A stretch of 64,000 nt of DNA from JADJLQ01 sp038251405 (GTDB taxonomy: Bacteria > Bacteroidota > Bacteroidia > Chitinophagales > Saprospiraceae), in the NCBI GenBank assembly GCA_038251405.1, contig JBBSBH010000012.1:79060-143059 (forward strand), written 5' to 3'. The notes beneath the pieces were generated by a model that saw only the letters and a program-made list of their open reading frames with translations, ran no database searches and was not told the DNA's origin. The position numbers and the translations under genes were made by a program. Shown here piece by piece: positions 27,896 to 36,320 of this stretch (its first letter is position 1; each line of letters starts with the position of its first letter).

Positions 27896-29112
27896 TGATT
27901 GGCAAACTGGCATGGCGAAATCTATGGCGAAATAAAAGACGCACCTTCATCACTATAGCTGCCATTGCCCTGGCTGTATTATGGTCCGGAGTATTAACCT
28001 CGGTGCAAAGAGGTACATGGAACAATATGATAGACAATATGTCAAAATTCTATCTTGGCTATGCACAAATACATAGTAAAGGCTATTGGAATGAACAAAG
28101 TCTTGACCTGGCTTTTGATCCCTCCCTTATACCCGGCAAATTAAATGGTCAGCTATCTCCCAGAATTACGTTGGTTCCGAGGCTGGAAAGCTTTGCTTTG
28201 GCTAGCTATGGTTTGCAGACAAAGGGGGTACTGGTAATGGGCATAGATCCAATAATAGAAAATGATCTAACGGGCATGGAAAATAAAATTTCAAAGGGAA
28301 ATTATTTGACTTCCTCCAGCAATGGAGTCGTTATGGGAGATAAACTAGCAGACAGATTAAATATACAGCTGGGTGATAGTCTTGTGCTAATAAGCCAAGG
28401 TTATCATGGTCAAAACGCAGCGGGCAAATACCCGGTATTAGGAATGGTACACTTGAGAAATCCCGATTTGAATAAACAACTAGTAGCTATGCCCCTTTCA
28501 GTAGCACAAAACTTCTATGGTACAGATAATTTGATTACCGGGTTTGCAATCAATCTGGATTCTCAAAATGATTTGAAAGCAGCTATGAAAATTCTAACCA
28601 ACAAACTTGATACTTCGCAATATGAAATAATGGATTATAATGCTTTGATCCCTGAAATATTGGAAGCCGCAAAACTGGATACTGCAAGTGCTAAATTGAT
28701 TTTATACATCCTTTATTTATTAATTGGATTTGGACTATTTGGGACCATCATCATGATGACCAAAGAACGAAGCTATGAGTTTGGGGTAATGACGGCTATA
28801 GGGACTGAAAAGAAAAAATTGGCTTCCATCTTGTGGATTGAATCTCTCTTAATTGGTCTTGTGGGTGCTATTATGGGGATATTAATTTCAATTCCGATAG
28901 TATATTATATGCATAACCATCCCATCCGTTTGACTGGCAATATGGCTCAAGCTTATGAACGATTTGGCATGGAACCTGTAATATCTACCGCTTTCAATTT
29001 TGCCATTTTTGCGGAGCAAGCATTGGTAATGTTTTTCATTGCTAGCATTCTAAGCGTGTATCCAATTATAAAGACTTATCAATTAAATTCTTTAAAAGCA
29101 ATGCGAGGATAA
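27895..29112 (+). CDS. ABC transporter permease, FtsX/MacB-like (first subunit)
   Basis: A 405-residue membrane protein. TM1 is at about 14-38 (after WRNLWRNKRRTFI), a roughly 225-residue periplasmic MacB-PCD-type domain follows, then three C-terminal helices from about 262. The LolC/E-MacB family signature region MTKERSYEFGVMTAIGTEKKKL lies after TM2. It forms a heterodimer with the next gene product and is driven by the ATPase at 30373. Such mechanotransmission transporters move substrates within the periplasm rather than across the inner membrane. Confidence 0.9.
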   Translation: MIGKLAWRNLWRNKRRTFITIAAIALAVLWSGVLTSVQRGTWNNMIDNMSKFYLGYAQIHSKGYWNEQSLDLAFDPSLIPGKLNGQLSPRITLVPRLESFALASYGLQTKGVLVMGIDPIIENDLTGMENKISKGNYLTSSSNGVVMGDKLADRLNIQLGDSLVLISQGYHGQNAAGKYPVLGMVHLRNPDLNKQLVAMPLSVAQNFYGTDNLITGFAINLDSQNDLKAAMKILTNKLDTSQYEIMDYNALIPEILEAAKLDTASAKLILYILYLLIGFGLFGTIIMMTKERSYEFGVMTAIGTEKKKLASILWIESLLIGLVGAIMGILISIPIVYYMHNHPIRLTGNMAQAYERFGMEPVISTAFNFAIFAEQALVMFFIASILSVYPIIKTYQLNSLKAMRG

Positions 29113-29124
29113 ACCGGAATCAAC

Positions 29125-30345
29125 ATGTGGATAACAATAAAAATAGCCTGGAAAAATATCTGGAGAAACAAGGTGCGAAGCCTGGTGGTGATAGGATCCA
29201 TAATAGTGGGGGTATGGTCAGTCATTTTCCTGATGAGTTTTTCGCTGGGCATGGGTGATAGCTACGTGAGGAATGCGGTAAAAAATCAATATGCACATAT
29301 TCAAATACATCATCCTGAATTTATAGAAGATCAGGAAGTAAGATTTACTATCGAACTTAAAGGTCAAATTTCTTCCATACCCAACGTAAAAAATTACTCT
29401 GCAAGAATTATTTCAAACGGAATGCTGAGTACTGGCCATGGTGCAAAAGGGGTCTTTATTAAAGGCATTATACCGGACAAAGAAAGTAAGCTCTCAGATC
29501 TGGATAAGAAAATTGTTGAGGGCGATTATCTATCAGAAGATGATACCAAAGGTCTATTGGTATCAAAAAAAATGATTGAAAAATTTAAATTGAAGCTAAA
29601 ATCAAGAGTCGTTCTAACTATACAGGATCAAGTAGGAACGATAAAATATGCCGCATACAGAGTCTCCGGGATCTACTCTACTGGAAATTCAATGGTGGAT
29701 GAAAGTCAAGTATTTGTAAATGAAAAAGGTCTAAGAAATTTAATTTTAGGCGATACTGTTCCAGTAAATATTTTCCATGAGATAGCTATTGAAGTAAGTA
29801 GACCTGACAGTATAGCTCAAGTGGAATCTCTTTTGCAAAGTATTTATCCAATAGATACCATTCAAAACTACAAAGAATTAGCTCCGGATCTAGCTTTGAT
29901 GGAAACCCAAATTCGGACCAGTGGGTTTATTTTTATTTTCATCTTTATGCTGGCGCTTATTTTCGGCATCATCAATACTATGCTGATGGCTGTACTGGAA
30001 AGATATCGGGAATTAGGAATGTTACAGGCTATCGGAATGCCAAAGCTTAAAGTATTTGGGATGGTAGTATGGGAGACCATTTTTATGTGCATGGCAGGTG
30101 TTCCTGTTGGCTTTTTTCTCGGTTGGATTTCAGTATATTATTTTCAAGGACGAGGTCTTGATTTGAGCGCATTTGCCAAAGGCAATGAACAGTTCGGTAT
30201 TGATAGCATCATATATCCAATCACTGATAATGCTCTATTTACTCAGTTGGGCATTGCTGTTGCTATCACTTCTATTCTAGCAGCTATATATCCAGCTATT
30301 AAAGCAGTAAACTTAAGACCTGTTGAAGCCATCAGAAAAATATAA
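29125..30345 (+). CDS. ABC transporter permease, FtsX/MacB-like (second subunit)
   Basis: A 406-residue paralogue of the preceding permease, with the same layout: KIAWKNIWRNKVRS, TM1, a periplasmic domain, then three helices with MLMAVLERYRELGMLQAIGMPK between TM2 and TM3. Its gene starts 12 bp after the upstream permease. Two non-identical permeases point to a LolCE-like heterodimer rather than a MacB homodimer. Confidence 0.9.
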   Translation: MWITIKIAWKNIWRNKVRSLVVIGSIIVGVWSVIFLMSFSLGMGDSYVRNAVKNQYAHIQIHHPEFIEDQEVRFTIELKGQISSIPNVKNYSARIISNGMLSTGHGAKGVFIKGIIPDKESKLSDLDKKIVEGDYLSEDDTKGLLVSKKMIEKFKLKLKSRVVLTIQDQVGTIKYAAYRVSGIYSTGNSMVDESQVFVNEKGLRNLILGDTVPVNIFHEIAIEVSRPDSIAQVESLLQSIYPIDTIQNYKELAPDLALMETQIRTSGFIFIFIFMLALIFGIINTMLMAVLERYRELGMLQAIGMPKLKVFGMVVWETIFMCMAGVPVGFFLGWISVYYFQGRGLDLSAFAKGNEQFGIDSIIYPITDNALFTQLGIAVAITSILAAIYPAIKAVNLRPVEAIRKI

Positions 30346-30372
30346 TTCAATGAAAAATCAAATGAAAAATAA

Positions 30373-31056
30373 ATGAAAGTAATCGAAGTAATAGGAGTCA
30401 CTAAGACTTATAATCCGGATAAAATTCCAGTGTATGCATTACGGGGAGTAAACCTTGTGGTAGAAGCAGGAGAGTTTACGGCCATCGTAGGGCCATCAGG
30501 TAGTGGCAAAACTACTCTTCTAAACATCATTGGAGGTCTTGATAGACCCAGCACAGGAGAAATTATTATTGGAGGAAAAAGACTTAACCAATTATCCGAA
30601 AATGAATTAATAAAATTTCGTCAAAAAGAAATTGGTTTTGTGTTCCAATCTTATAATCTCATTCCAGTCCTGACAGTAAAAGAGAACACAGAGTTTGTGA
30701 TGCTGCTTCAAAATATTCCCAAAGCTCAAAGAGATGCCCGCACACACGAACTTCTGGACTCTGTAGGGTTATCGGATAAATTGAATAAAAGACCATCCGA
30801 ACTCAGTGGTGGCCAACAGCAAAGAGTTGCAGTTGCAAGAGCTTTAGCTCCTAAACCAAAATTCATACTGGCGGATGAACCCACTGCCAATCTTGATAGT
30901 GTAAGTACTTCCAATCTACTGGAAATCATGGAGGCTTTAAATCATAAAGAAAATATCACTTTCGTTTTTTCAACGCATGATCACAGAGTGATAGAAAGAG
31001 CTCATAGAGTGGTGGTGCTGGAAGATGGCGTCATCAAAGAAGATAATCGGCAATGA
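30373..31056 (+). CDS. ABC transporter ATP-binding protein (LolD/MacB-like)
   Basis: A 227-residue ATPase with Walker A GPSGSGKTT (about 39-47), Q-loop VFQSYNLIP, signature LSGGQQQRVAVARAL, Walker B FILADEPTANLDS and H-loop STHDH. It groups by sequence with LolD/MacB/FtsE subunits. It powers the two permeases upstream. Its stop overlaps the start of the outer-membrane protein gene by 4 bp (ATGA), tying that protein into the same system. Confidence 0.95.
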   Translation: MKVIEVIGVTKTYNPDKIPVYALRGVNLVVEAGEFTAIVGPSGSGKTTLLNIIGGLDRPSTGEIIIGGKRLNQLSENELIKFRQKEIGFVFQSYNLIPVLTVKENTEFVMLLQNIPKAQRDARTHELLDSVGLSDKLNKRPSELSGGQQQRVAVARALAPKPKFILADEPTANLDSVSTSNLLEIMEALNHKENITFVFSTHDHRVIERAHRVVVLEDGVIKEDNRQ

Positions 31057-32225
31057 ATAAATTAATCGTTATATGCTCTTTGTTTTGTAGTAGTCTTTGT
31101 CTTTTGAATGCACAAAGTGGAACCGATAGCCTGGATAGAAAAATAAAAATCAGCGGTTATATCAAGAGTCTTCAGTCAGCTTACATCCTTAATAATAGTC
31201 CATTATTCACTGACCAACTCATTCACAATAGAATAAATCTGAAACAAGAGATTATTAAAAATCACACCTGGAATCTGGAATTTCGTAATAGAATTTTTTA
31301 TGGCCAATTGGTTCAACTTTCGCAATCATCAGGAACTAAATTTTTAAAAACTATTAACACTGATGAGAATAAATGGATAAGACCTTCCTTTGGATTAGAA
31401 AGTAAAAAAGGGATTGCCACACTTATCCAACTGGATAGAGCTTATTGGCAATGGTCTCCTGAAAATTGGGAGATAAGGATAGGCCGTCAGCGGGTCAATT
31501 GGGGGATGGCTACTATCTGGAATCCGAATGATATATTTAATGCTTATGGGTTTACAGATTTCGATTATGAGGAGCGTCCGGCAGTAGATGGTATCCGGAT
31601 TAGAAGATTTATCGGATATAGTGGAAGTATAGAGGCAGTGGCTTCCATAGGAAAAAACAGTAGTGATCTAAGTTTTGGGAGTTTGTATAAAACTAATATA
31701 GGTACTTACGATATGCAATTTTTGGCAGGTTATACAGATCATCACTACGCCATCGGAGTTGGTACAGCTGGTAATTTGGGACTTTCTGGTTTAAAAATGG
31801 AAACCACTATTTTCGTTCCGGAAAATGGTGGAAATGTAGATTTATCCAGCACTGTATCCATAGATTATACCTTTAAAAATGGAGTTTTTATCAGCGGAGG
31901 AGGGTTGTACAATAGTCAAGGCAAAACGGAAGGTGATCTAAGTACTTTATTCAATTTTCAACTTTCTGCACGAAACCTGTATCCATATAAATGGGCTATA
32001 TTATCCTCATTGGGTTTTGATATTACTGCACTTCTAAATGCAAACTTAGTTGCTGTCTATAGCCCCGTACAATCGAATGCTTTATTCATCAATCCCAATC
32101 TTACCTATTCTATAGCCGAGGCCTGGGATATTAATTTAATAGGTCAATTGGCTTTCAATACTGCTTCAGGAAAATATACCAGCCCGATCAAAGGATTTTT
32201 TTTAAGATTAAAATATAGCTTCTAG
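31053..32225 (+). CDS. Outer-membrane beta-barrel protein (porin/DUF1302-like), last gene of the tetR operon
   Basis: A 390-residue protein with a signal peptide ending LLNAQ. It has alternating amphipathic strands throughout and ends in an aromatic residue (FLRLKYSF) as expected for BAM-inserted barrels. The motif IGRQRVNWGMATIWNPNDIF, near residue 140, resembles DUF1302/alginate-export-type barrels seen with lipid or sterol exporters. By position it is the outer-membrane element of the TetR-LolA-FtsX-ATPase set. The transcript ends at a perfect palindrome. Confidence 0.82.
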   Translation: MNKLIVICSLFCSSLCLLNAQSGTDSLDRKIKISGYIKSLQSAYILNNSPLFTDQLIHNRINLKQEIIKNHTWNLEFRNRIFYGQLVQLSQSSGTKFLKTINTDENKWIRPSFGLESKKGIATLIQLDRAYWQWSPENWEIRIGRQRVNWGMATIWNPNDIFNAYGFTDFDYEERPAVDGIRIRRFIGYSGSIEAVASIGKNSSDLSFGSLYKTNIGTYDMQFLAGYTDHHYAIGVGTAGNLGLSGLKMETTIFVPENGGNVDLSSTVSIDYTFKNGVFISGGGLYNSQGKTEGDLSTLFNFQLSARNLYPYKWAILSSLGFDITALLNANLVAVYSPVQSNALFINPNLTYSIAEAWDINLIGQLAFNTASGKYTSPIKGFFLRLKYSF

Positions 32226-32243
32226 CATGATGGGATTGCTTTA

Positions 32244-32277
32244 ATCAATAAAGGCAGATTAATCTGCCTTTATTGAT
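32244..32277. terminator. Bidirectional terminator: perfect 34-bp palindrome
   Basis: Each 17-base arm is perfectly complementary (core AAAGGCAGATT/AATCTGCCTTT) with no unpaired loop. It lies between the convergent exporter operon (ends 32225) and the ArsR/peptide transcript (ends 32296), and both strands give a T-rich flank. It would serve both transcripts. Confidence 0.75.
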
Positions 32278-32295
32278 GAGTTATGGAATTGCCTA

Positions 32296-32352
32296 CTAGC
32301 AACATCCACCGCAGCATCCACCAGGATCCTGCACCTTTAAACTACTTTTCAT
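32296..32352 (-). CDS. Candidate 18-residue Cys-rich peptide (MKSSLKVQDPGGCCGGCC)
   Basis: A tiny ORF 32 nt downstream of the ArsR gene on the same strand and upstream of the shared terminator, so it would be on the arsR transcript. It encodes MKSSLKVQDPGGCCGGCC. The last eight residues are two Gly-Gly-Cys-Cys units whose 12-base coding repeats differ only at a synonymous third position (TGC versus TGT), which favours real coding. Vicinal cysteine pairs bind arsenite or soft metals well, and the regulator's own C-terminus also ends Cys-Cys. A metal-binding or sensing role is inference. I know of no named family. Confidence 0.5.
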   Translation of the reverse strand: MKSSLKVQDPGGCCGGCC

Positions 32353-32384
32353 GGTTATAAAAAGATTTAGTGAAAAAATATGGT

Positions 32385-32723
32385 TTAACAACATTTTGCA
32401 AATTGATCCTTAAATTTTAAAAATAGGCTTGTAAATTCCTTTTGAAATTTTTCCAGTTCTACCCAATTCACACAATAGCAACTAGAGGCTCCTTCGATAC
32501 TACCTATTACCAAATCTGCATCGTGTAAAGCTTTGATATGCTGACTCACTGTACTTTGAGCATAAGGCAATCCCTCTACTACTTCCCCGCAGATACACGC
32601 TCCATTAGTAGCTAAAAGCCTTAATATCTCTATCCTGGCAGGATGCGAAAGTGCTTTAGCCGTTCGGGCAATCGCCTGGTCTTTTAATGCAAACTGCCCT
32701 CTTTTATCCTTGGTCAATGCCAT
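32385..32723 (-). CDS. ArsR/SmtB family metalloregulator
   Basis: A 112-residue winged-helix repressor. HTH: LPYAQSTVSQHIKALHDADLV. The alpha-3 metal-site region reads NGACICGEV, a Cys-x-Cys as in arsenite-type sensors (ELCVCDL). Further cysteines occur as SSCYCVN and the C-terminal AKCC, so the protein is unusually thiol-rich. Two identical inverted repeats lie upstream, the nearer 15 bp from the start codon, implying self-repression. No arsenite pump or reductase gene is adjacent; only the 18-residue Cys peptide follows. The ligand could be As(III), Cd(II) or another thiophilic metal. Confidence 0.9.
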   Translation of the reverse strand: MALTKDKRGQFALKDQAIARTAKALSHPARIEILRLLATNGACICGEVVEGLPYAQSTVSQHIKALHDADLVIGSIEGASSCYCVNWVELEKFQKEFTSLFLKFKDQFAKCC

Positions 32724-32737
32724 AATTAATATAGTAT

Positions 32738-32753
32738 ATCGTAAATATACGAT
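32738..32753. promoter_or_regulatory. ArsR operator, proximal copy
   Basis: ATCGTA-AATA-TACGAT is a perfect 6-bp-arm inverted repeat starting 15 bp upstream of the arsR start codon. The 22 bases 32732-32753 are identical to 32815-32836. Confidence 0.65.
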
Positions 32754-32820
32754 TAATTAGCGAATCATAAAATTTTAACATCCTTAATTTTACCTTCCTA
32801 GAAAGCAATATTATTAGTAT

Positions 32821-32836
32821 ATCGTAAATATACGAT
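32821..32836. promoter_or_regulatory. ArsR operator, distal copy
   Basis: This is the same ATCGTA-AATA-TACGAT repeat 83 bp from the proximal copy, in the region between arsR and the end of the xylanase gene. No divergent gene reads away from it, so it may aid looping or mark a lost target. Confidence 0.6.
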
Positions 32837-32898
32837 ATTAATTTCCCAATTTGAACTATTTCAGACCCATCTAAAAAAACAAAAATTATTGACTATTC

Positions 32899-33972
32899 CT
32901 AAAAACTTGCCACCGACCAGAAAGCCTTTTTAGGTTTTAAATCTTTGTCAAATAATAAAGGATAATCTTTTCTTCCTCTCACCGGAAAATTATCTAACCA
33001 ACTGTTGCGATCTGATATATTCCAAAAGGTAACTCCGGATATACTTTTATGATATTTTCTAAAAAGATCAAAGCAGGTTTTGTATCGTTCGATCTGAAAA
33101 TTTTCTCTTTCGGGGGTATATATCGCCAGGCTATCCTCTGGTTTTCTTTCTCTTCGACCATGCTCTTTGGGATATATCGAAATATCCAGCTCCGTGATCT
33201 GCACCTGTACTCCCAATTCGGAGAATCGTTTTAAAGTAGATTCCAGCACTTCTTGCGTTGGTTCATAAATAGACCAATGTCCTTGCAACCCTACTCCTGA
33301 AATAGGTACCCCCTTTTCTTTTAACTCTTTTACAAGCTTGAATATTTTTTCTCTTTTTACAGGATTTATTTCGTTGTAATCATTATAAAAAAGTATTGCA
33401 TCCGGGTCTGCTTCGTGGGCCCACTGAAAAGCTTTTTCTATAAACTCTGGACCACAGATAGTATACCAAAGTGAAGTCCTATAAAATTCATCCATTTTAT
33501 CTGAGATCGCTTCATTCACTACATCCCAGGCATATATTTTGCCTCTAAATCTTCCCACTACCGATGTAATATGATCGTGAAGCCTGTTGAGTAACACTTC
33601 TTTGGATACCGTATCACCTGATTCAGTTTTAAATAACCAATTCGGAGTTTGATTGTGCCAGCAAAGTGTATGCCCTCGCATGTACATATGATTTCTTTCG
33701 GCGAAAGCCCAAATTGAATCTGCGCCGACCCAATTGTATTCATTTTCCTTCGGATGGATAGGACCCATTTTCATGGCATTTTCGGGAGTCATGCTATTAA
33801 ATTGCGTTTTGATCAGTGCTGCCTCGTCGGTTTGCAATGATCGGGGCGATACGGCTACGCCTATCTTGAAGTAATCTTTGTATACTTTGGCTAGAGTAAT
33901 TACTTCTGGATTTTGACTAACGCCTACTGTTACACTCAGCAAGAGAAATATTATGAGTACAATCTTTGACAT
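32899..33972 (-). CDS. Endo-1,4-beta-xylanase, GH10
   Basis: A 357-residue exported glycoside hydrolase (signal peptide MSKIVLIIFLLLSVTVGVSQ) with one GH10 barrel and no carbohydrate-binding module. The acid/base is Glu154 in AWDVVNEAI and the nucleophile Glu261 in QITELDIS. GHTLCWHNQTP at about 100-110 and GVGLQGHW at about 226-232 are subsite motifs, and the C-terminal FWNISDRNSWLD is conserved. It hydrolyses xylan backbones, probably in the periplasm or outside since no T9SS tail is seen. It is on the same strand as arsR but 175 bp upstream of it, with the operators between. Confidence 0.95.
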   Translation of the reverse strand: MSKIVLIIFLLLSVTVGVSQNPEVITLAKVYKDYFKIGVAVSPRSLQTDEAALIKTQFNSMTPENAMKMGPIHPKENEYNWVGADSIWAFAERNHMYMRGHTLCWHNQTPNWLFKTESGDTVSKEVLLNRLHDHITSVVGRFRGKIYAWDVVNEAISDKMDEFYRTSLWYTICGPEFIEKAFQWAHEADPDAILFYNDYNEINPVKREKIFKLVKELKEKGVPISGVGLQGHWSIYEPTQEVLESTLKRFSELGVQVQITELDISIYPKEHGRRERKPEDSLAIYTPERENFQIERYKTCFDLFRKYHKSISGVTFWNISDRNSWLDNFPVRGRKDYPLLFDKDLKPKKAFWSVASF

Positions 33973-34041
33973 ACTTTTTAAAATTAGATTAATTGAAAAT
34001 TAATTGATTTTATTGGTTGTTCTATATGGGTAGTAAATTTA
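33973..34041. other. Intergenic region upstream of the xylanase
   Basis: This is the spacer between the xylanase start and the MITE-like element. It is AT-rich with no recognisable gene; a xylanase promoter would lie here, but I see no convincing TAnnTTTG on the minus strand. Confidence 0.3.
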
Positions 34042-34334
34042 GGCTCTTTACTGTATTTAGTGGATAAAACTGCACTAAAAATACTGAATCAAAATTTAAA
34101 GTTATCAGATATTCAGGATCTAGGATAGGACTGTGCCAAAATACTGGTCGAGCAGTAAATGTCTAATAGAATACGAATCATTAGTCCGTGAGAATGCAAA
34201 GAAAAGGTACATATCCCAAGGCGAGTTTATTTTGGCACGAGCTTTTTTGTTACTTTTTTTGCAGAAAAAAAAGTAAGGCAAATATTAAACAAAATAACTT
34301 TTAAAATTTTACCCACTAAATGTGGTAAAGAGCC
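34042..34334. mobile_element. MITE-like non-autonomous element with imperfect terminal inverted repeats
   Basis: Left end 34042-34069 and right end 34307-34334 are inverted repeats matching at 24 of 28 positions. Both outer ends read GGCTCTTTAC when viewed inwards, and both continue ATTTAGTGG after three variable bases. The 293-bp element has no ORF. Inside, an 11-bp hairpin (TTACTTTTTTT at 34250-34260 with its complement at 34266-34276) lies towards the right end. The right end sits 3 bp from the stop codon of the TPR gene. GGCTCTTT resembles the ends of ISL3-type insertion sequences as I recall them. No clear target duplication is visible. Confidence 0.55.
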
Positions 34335-34337
34335 ATT

Positions 34338-36143
34338 TTATTGAAGCTTGTCCCCTCTTAAATTCCGGAATCTTTTTCTTGCTTCTACAGCAAATGTACT
34401 ATTTGAAAAATCCAAAAAGAGTTTCTCATACAAGTCTTTTGCTTTATCCTTTTGATTCAATTTAAAATCATAGATTTCTGCAAGCGCAAAAATGGAATTG
34501 TCACATCTGATACCCTCCTTATACTTCTCTATAATGGCTTCGTAAATCGGAATGGCTTCGTTCCATTTTTTCAATTCACTGTAGATATGCGCTTTTTCAT
34601 ACAAGACATCATCTGTAATATCATGATTAGGATAAATGATCAGAATAGAGTCCAATTTTTCTAATGCTTCATCATGCTTATTTTGAAAATCCAAAAGCTC
34701 AGCTGCAGCAAAATACTCTAATGCCTCTGCAACCGTATCCCCTTTCATATTATCAATAATAAACACCGAAAGATCTATGGCATCATTACTTATATACCTG
34801 GAAGTAGCAGCTTTCAGAATGTCAAACTGTTTTTGAGCCCAGGTAAAGTCTCCGTTGAAATAGGAAAGCTTTGCATTTCGATAGCGCGCTTCTTCTCCCA
34901 GCTGGTCTTCTTTAAAGGCTTTATCTACTTGAGAGTACAATAGAGTTGCCTCCCAAGGTTCATTTTGTATCAAGTAATAATCTCCCAGATTGAGCTTAGC
35001 CTGTGCTAAAGCATTTTTTGGGATATTAGGAAGATGGACTAATTCATCTAATATTTTTACAGCCTTGGGCATGTCATTCAAATAAAGGGCTTCGAGTTCT
35101 GCATACTCAATTATTAGCAGGCAGGTATTTCTATTTTTTCCAAATTCATTGATGAAAGTCTCATAGTCTTGCTCTAAATTTTTCAATTCCTCCTGTGTAT
35201 TTGGATTGGCGGAATTTTTAATTTTTATTCTTTTACATACCAACGTATTTTTCTTAGCCTCAATGTAGAAAGTATTTTGTGGCCCTTTTTCTTTGGTGAT
35301 AGTTTCATATGCTTTAATAGCTGGATCATATTCCAATGCGTTCTGAGCTATCTGGCCTATCTGAAAAATGCGTTGGCCATTTTCATCCAGCATTTTATCA
35401 AGTGCCCTTGCCTGGCGTAATGCACCCAGATAGTCCTTGCTTTGCAGCATAGCCCATTGCATCATTTCTGGATAATGAATGGCCTGTGGAGCGGATTGAA
35501 TAGCTGCATACAATTGTCGTTGCAATTCGAGGTAGTCATCAGGTTGGAAAGATCGTTGCATGAGTGACTCGATAGTTACTTCCCGTTGGGGATCAGCATC
35601 AAGACTGATCAAATAATATTTTATCATTTGAGCCATATCTCCTTTTCTCCGATACATATCGGCTATCAGGTATGGAAACATGTTCTTGTCATTAAATGCC
35701 TTCATGCCTTTCTCATAAGCAGATATGGCAAAGTCATACTTCGATAGATTCACAAATGCTCCGGCAAGACTGGTTATTTTACCTCTGTCATTGGGCAGTT
35801 TATCGATTGACTTTTTAAACTGCTCCTCGGCCAACTGCGGTTGTCCTTTCTTTTCCAATAAATTCCCATATACGATATAGTTGCCGGCTTCGTCAGGATA
35901 AGATTTCAATTGCTTTTTTACTAATATTTCAGCATCATCAATTTTATCCTGATACACCAGGCAGTCAGAAAGTCGATTGAAATAATAGGTATTTGATTTA
36001 TTCTGATCCAATAATTTGGAGAATAGAATTCCTGCCTTCTCATACTCTCCATCCTGATAATATTGTTCGGCTAATCTCGAATCCTGACTTATCAGAGCAA
36101 AATTTAGACTTAAAAATAAAACTATGCCACAAAGCTTATTCAT
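34338..36143 (-). CDS. Exported tetratricopeptide-repeat protein
   Basis: A 601-residue protein with a signal peptide (MNKLCGIVLFLSLNFALISQ) and about twelve TPR-type helical hairpins (for example AEQYYQDGEYEKAGILFSKLL, YAEKAHI-like units near the C-terminus, and EAIPIYEAIIEKYKEG). It probably scaffolds a periplasmic complex, similar to BamD/TolA-linked TPR proteins such as YbgF, but no partner gene is adjacent. The start at 36143 is supported by a -7 element 32 nt upstream; a Met five residues earlier is possible. Confidence 0.88.
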   Translation of the reverse strand: MNKLCGIVLFLSLNFALISQDSRLAEQYYQDGEYEKAGILFSKLLDQNKSNTYYFNRLSDCLVYQDKIDDAEILVKKQLKSYPDEAGNYIVYGNLLEKKGQPQLAEEQFKKSIDKLPNDRGKITSLAGAFVNLSKYDFAISAYEKGMKAFNDKNMFPYLIADMYRRKGDMAQMIKYYLISLDADPQREVTIESLMQRSFQPDDYLELQRQLYAAIQSAPQAIHYPEMMQWAMLQSKDYLGALRQARALDKMLDENGQRIFQIGQIAQNALEYDPAIKAYETITKEKGPQNTFYIEAKKNTLVCKRIKIKNSANPNTQEELKNLEQDYETFINEFGKNRNTCLLIIEYAELEALYLNDMPKAVKILDELVHLPNIPKNALAQAKLNLGDYYLIQNEPWEATLLYSQVDKAFKEDQLGEEARYRNAKLSYFNGDFTWAQKQFDILKAATSRYISNDAIDLSVFIIDNMKGDTVAEALEYFAAAELLDFQNKHDEALEKLDSILIIYPNHDITDDVLYEKAHIYSELKKWNEAIPIYEAIIEKYKEGIRCDNSIFALAEIYDFKLNQKDKAKDLYEKLFLDFSNSTFAVEARKRFRNLRGDKLQ

Positions 36144-36175
36144 TGATTCTAGGTTCAATTATCGTGTAAAGCCTA

Positions 36176-36183
36176 CAAATATA
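36176..36183 (-). promoter_or_regulatory. -7 promoter element for the TPR gene
   Basis: The minus strand reads TATATTTG, an exact TAnnTTTG match, 32 nt before the TPR start codon. Confidence 0.5.
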
Positions 36184-36320
36184 ATGGAATAATAAAGCCT
36201 CTTTCAGCCATAGTATATTTTAGATAAATAATAACACTATTACTTCAAAATTAGATTCTCCAGGGATTCCAACCTTATATTTACTGTAATGAAATTGTTC
36301 AAAACAATAAAAGTTATGGA

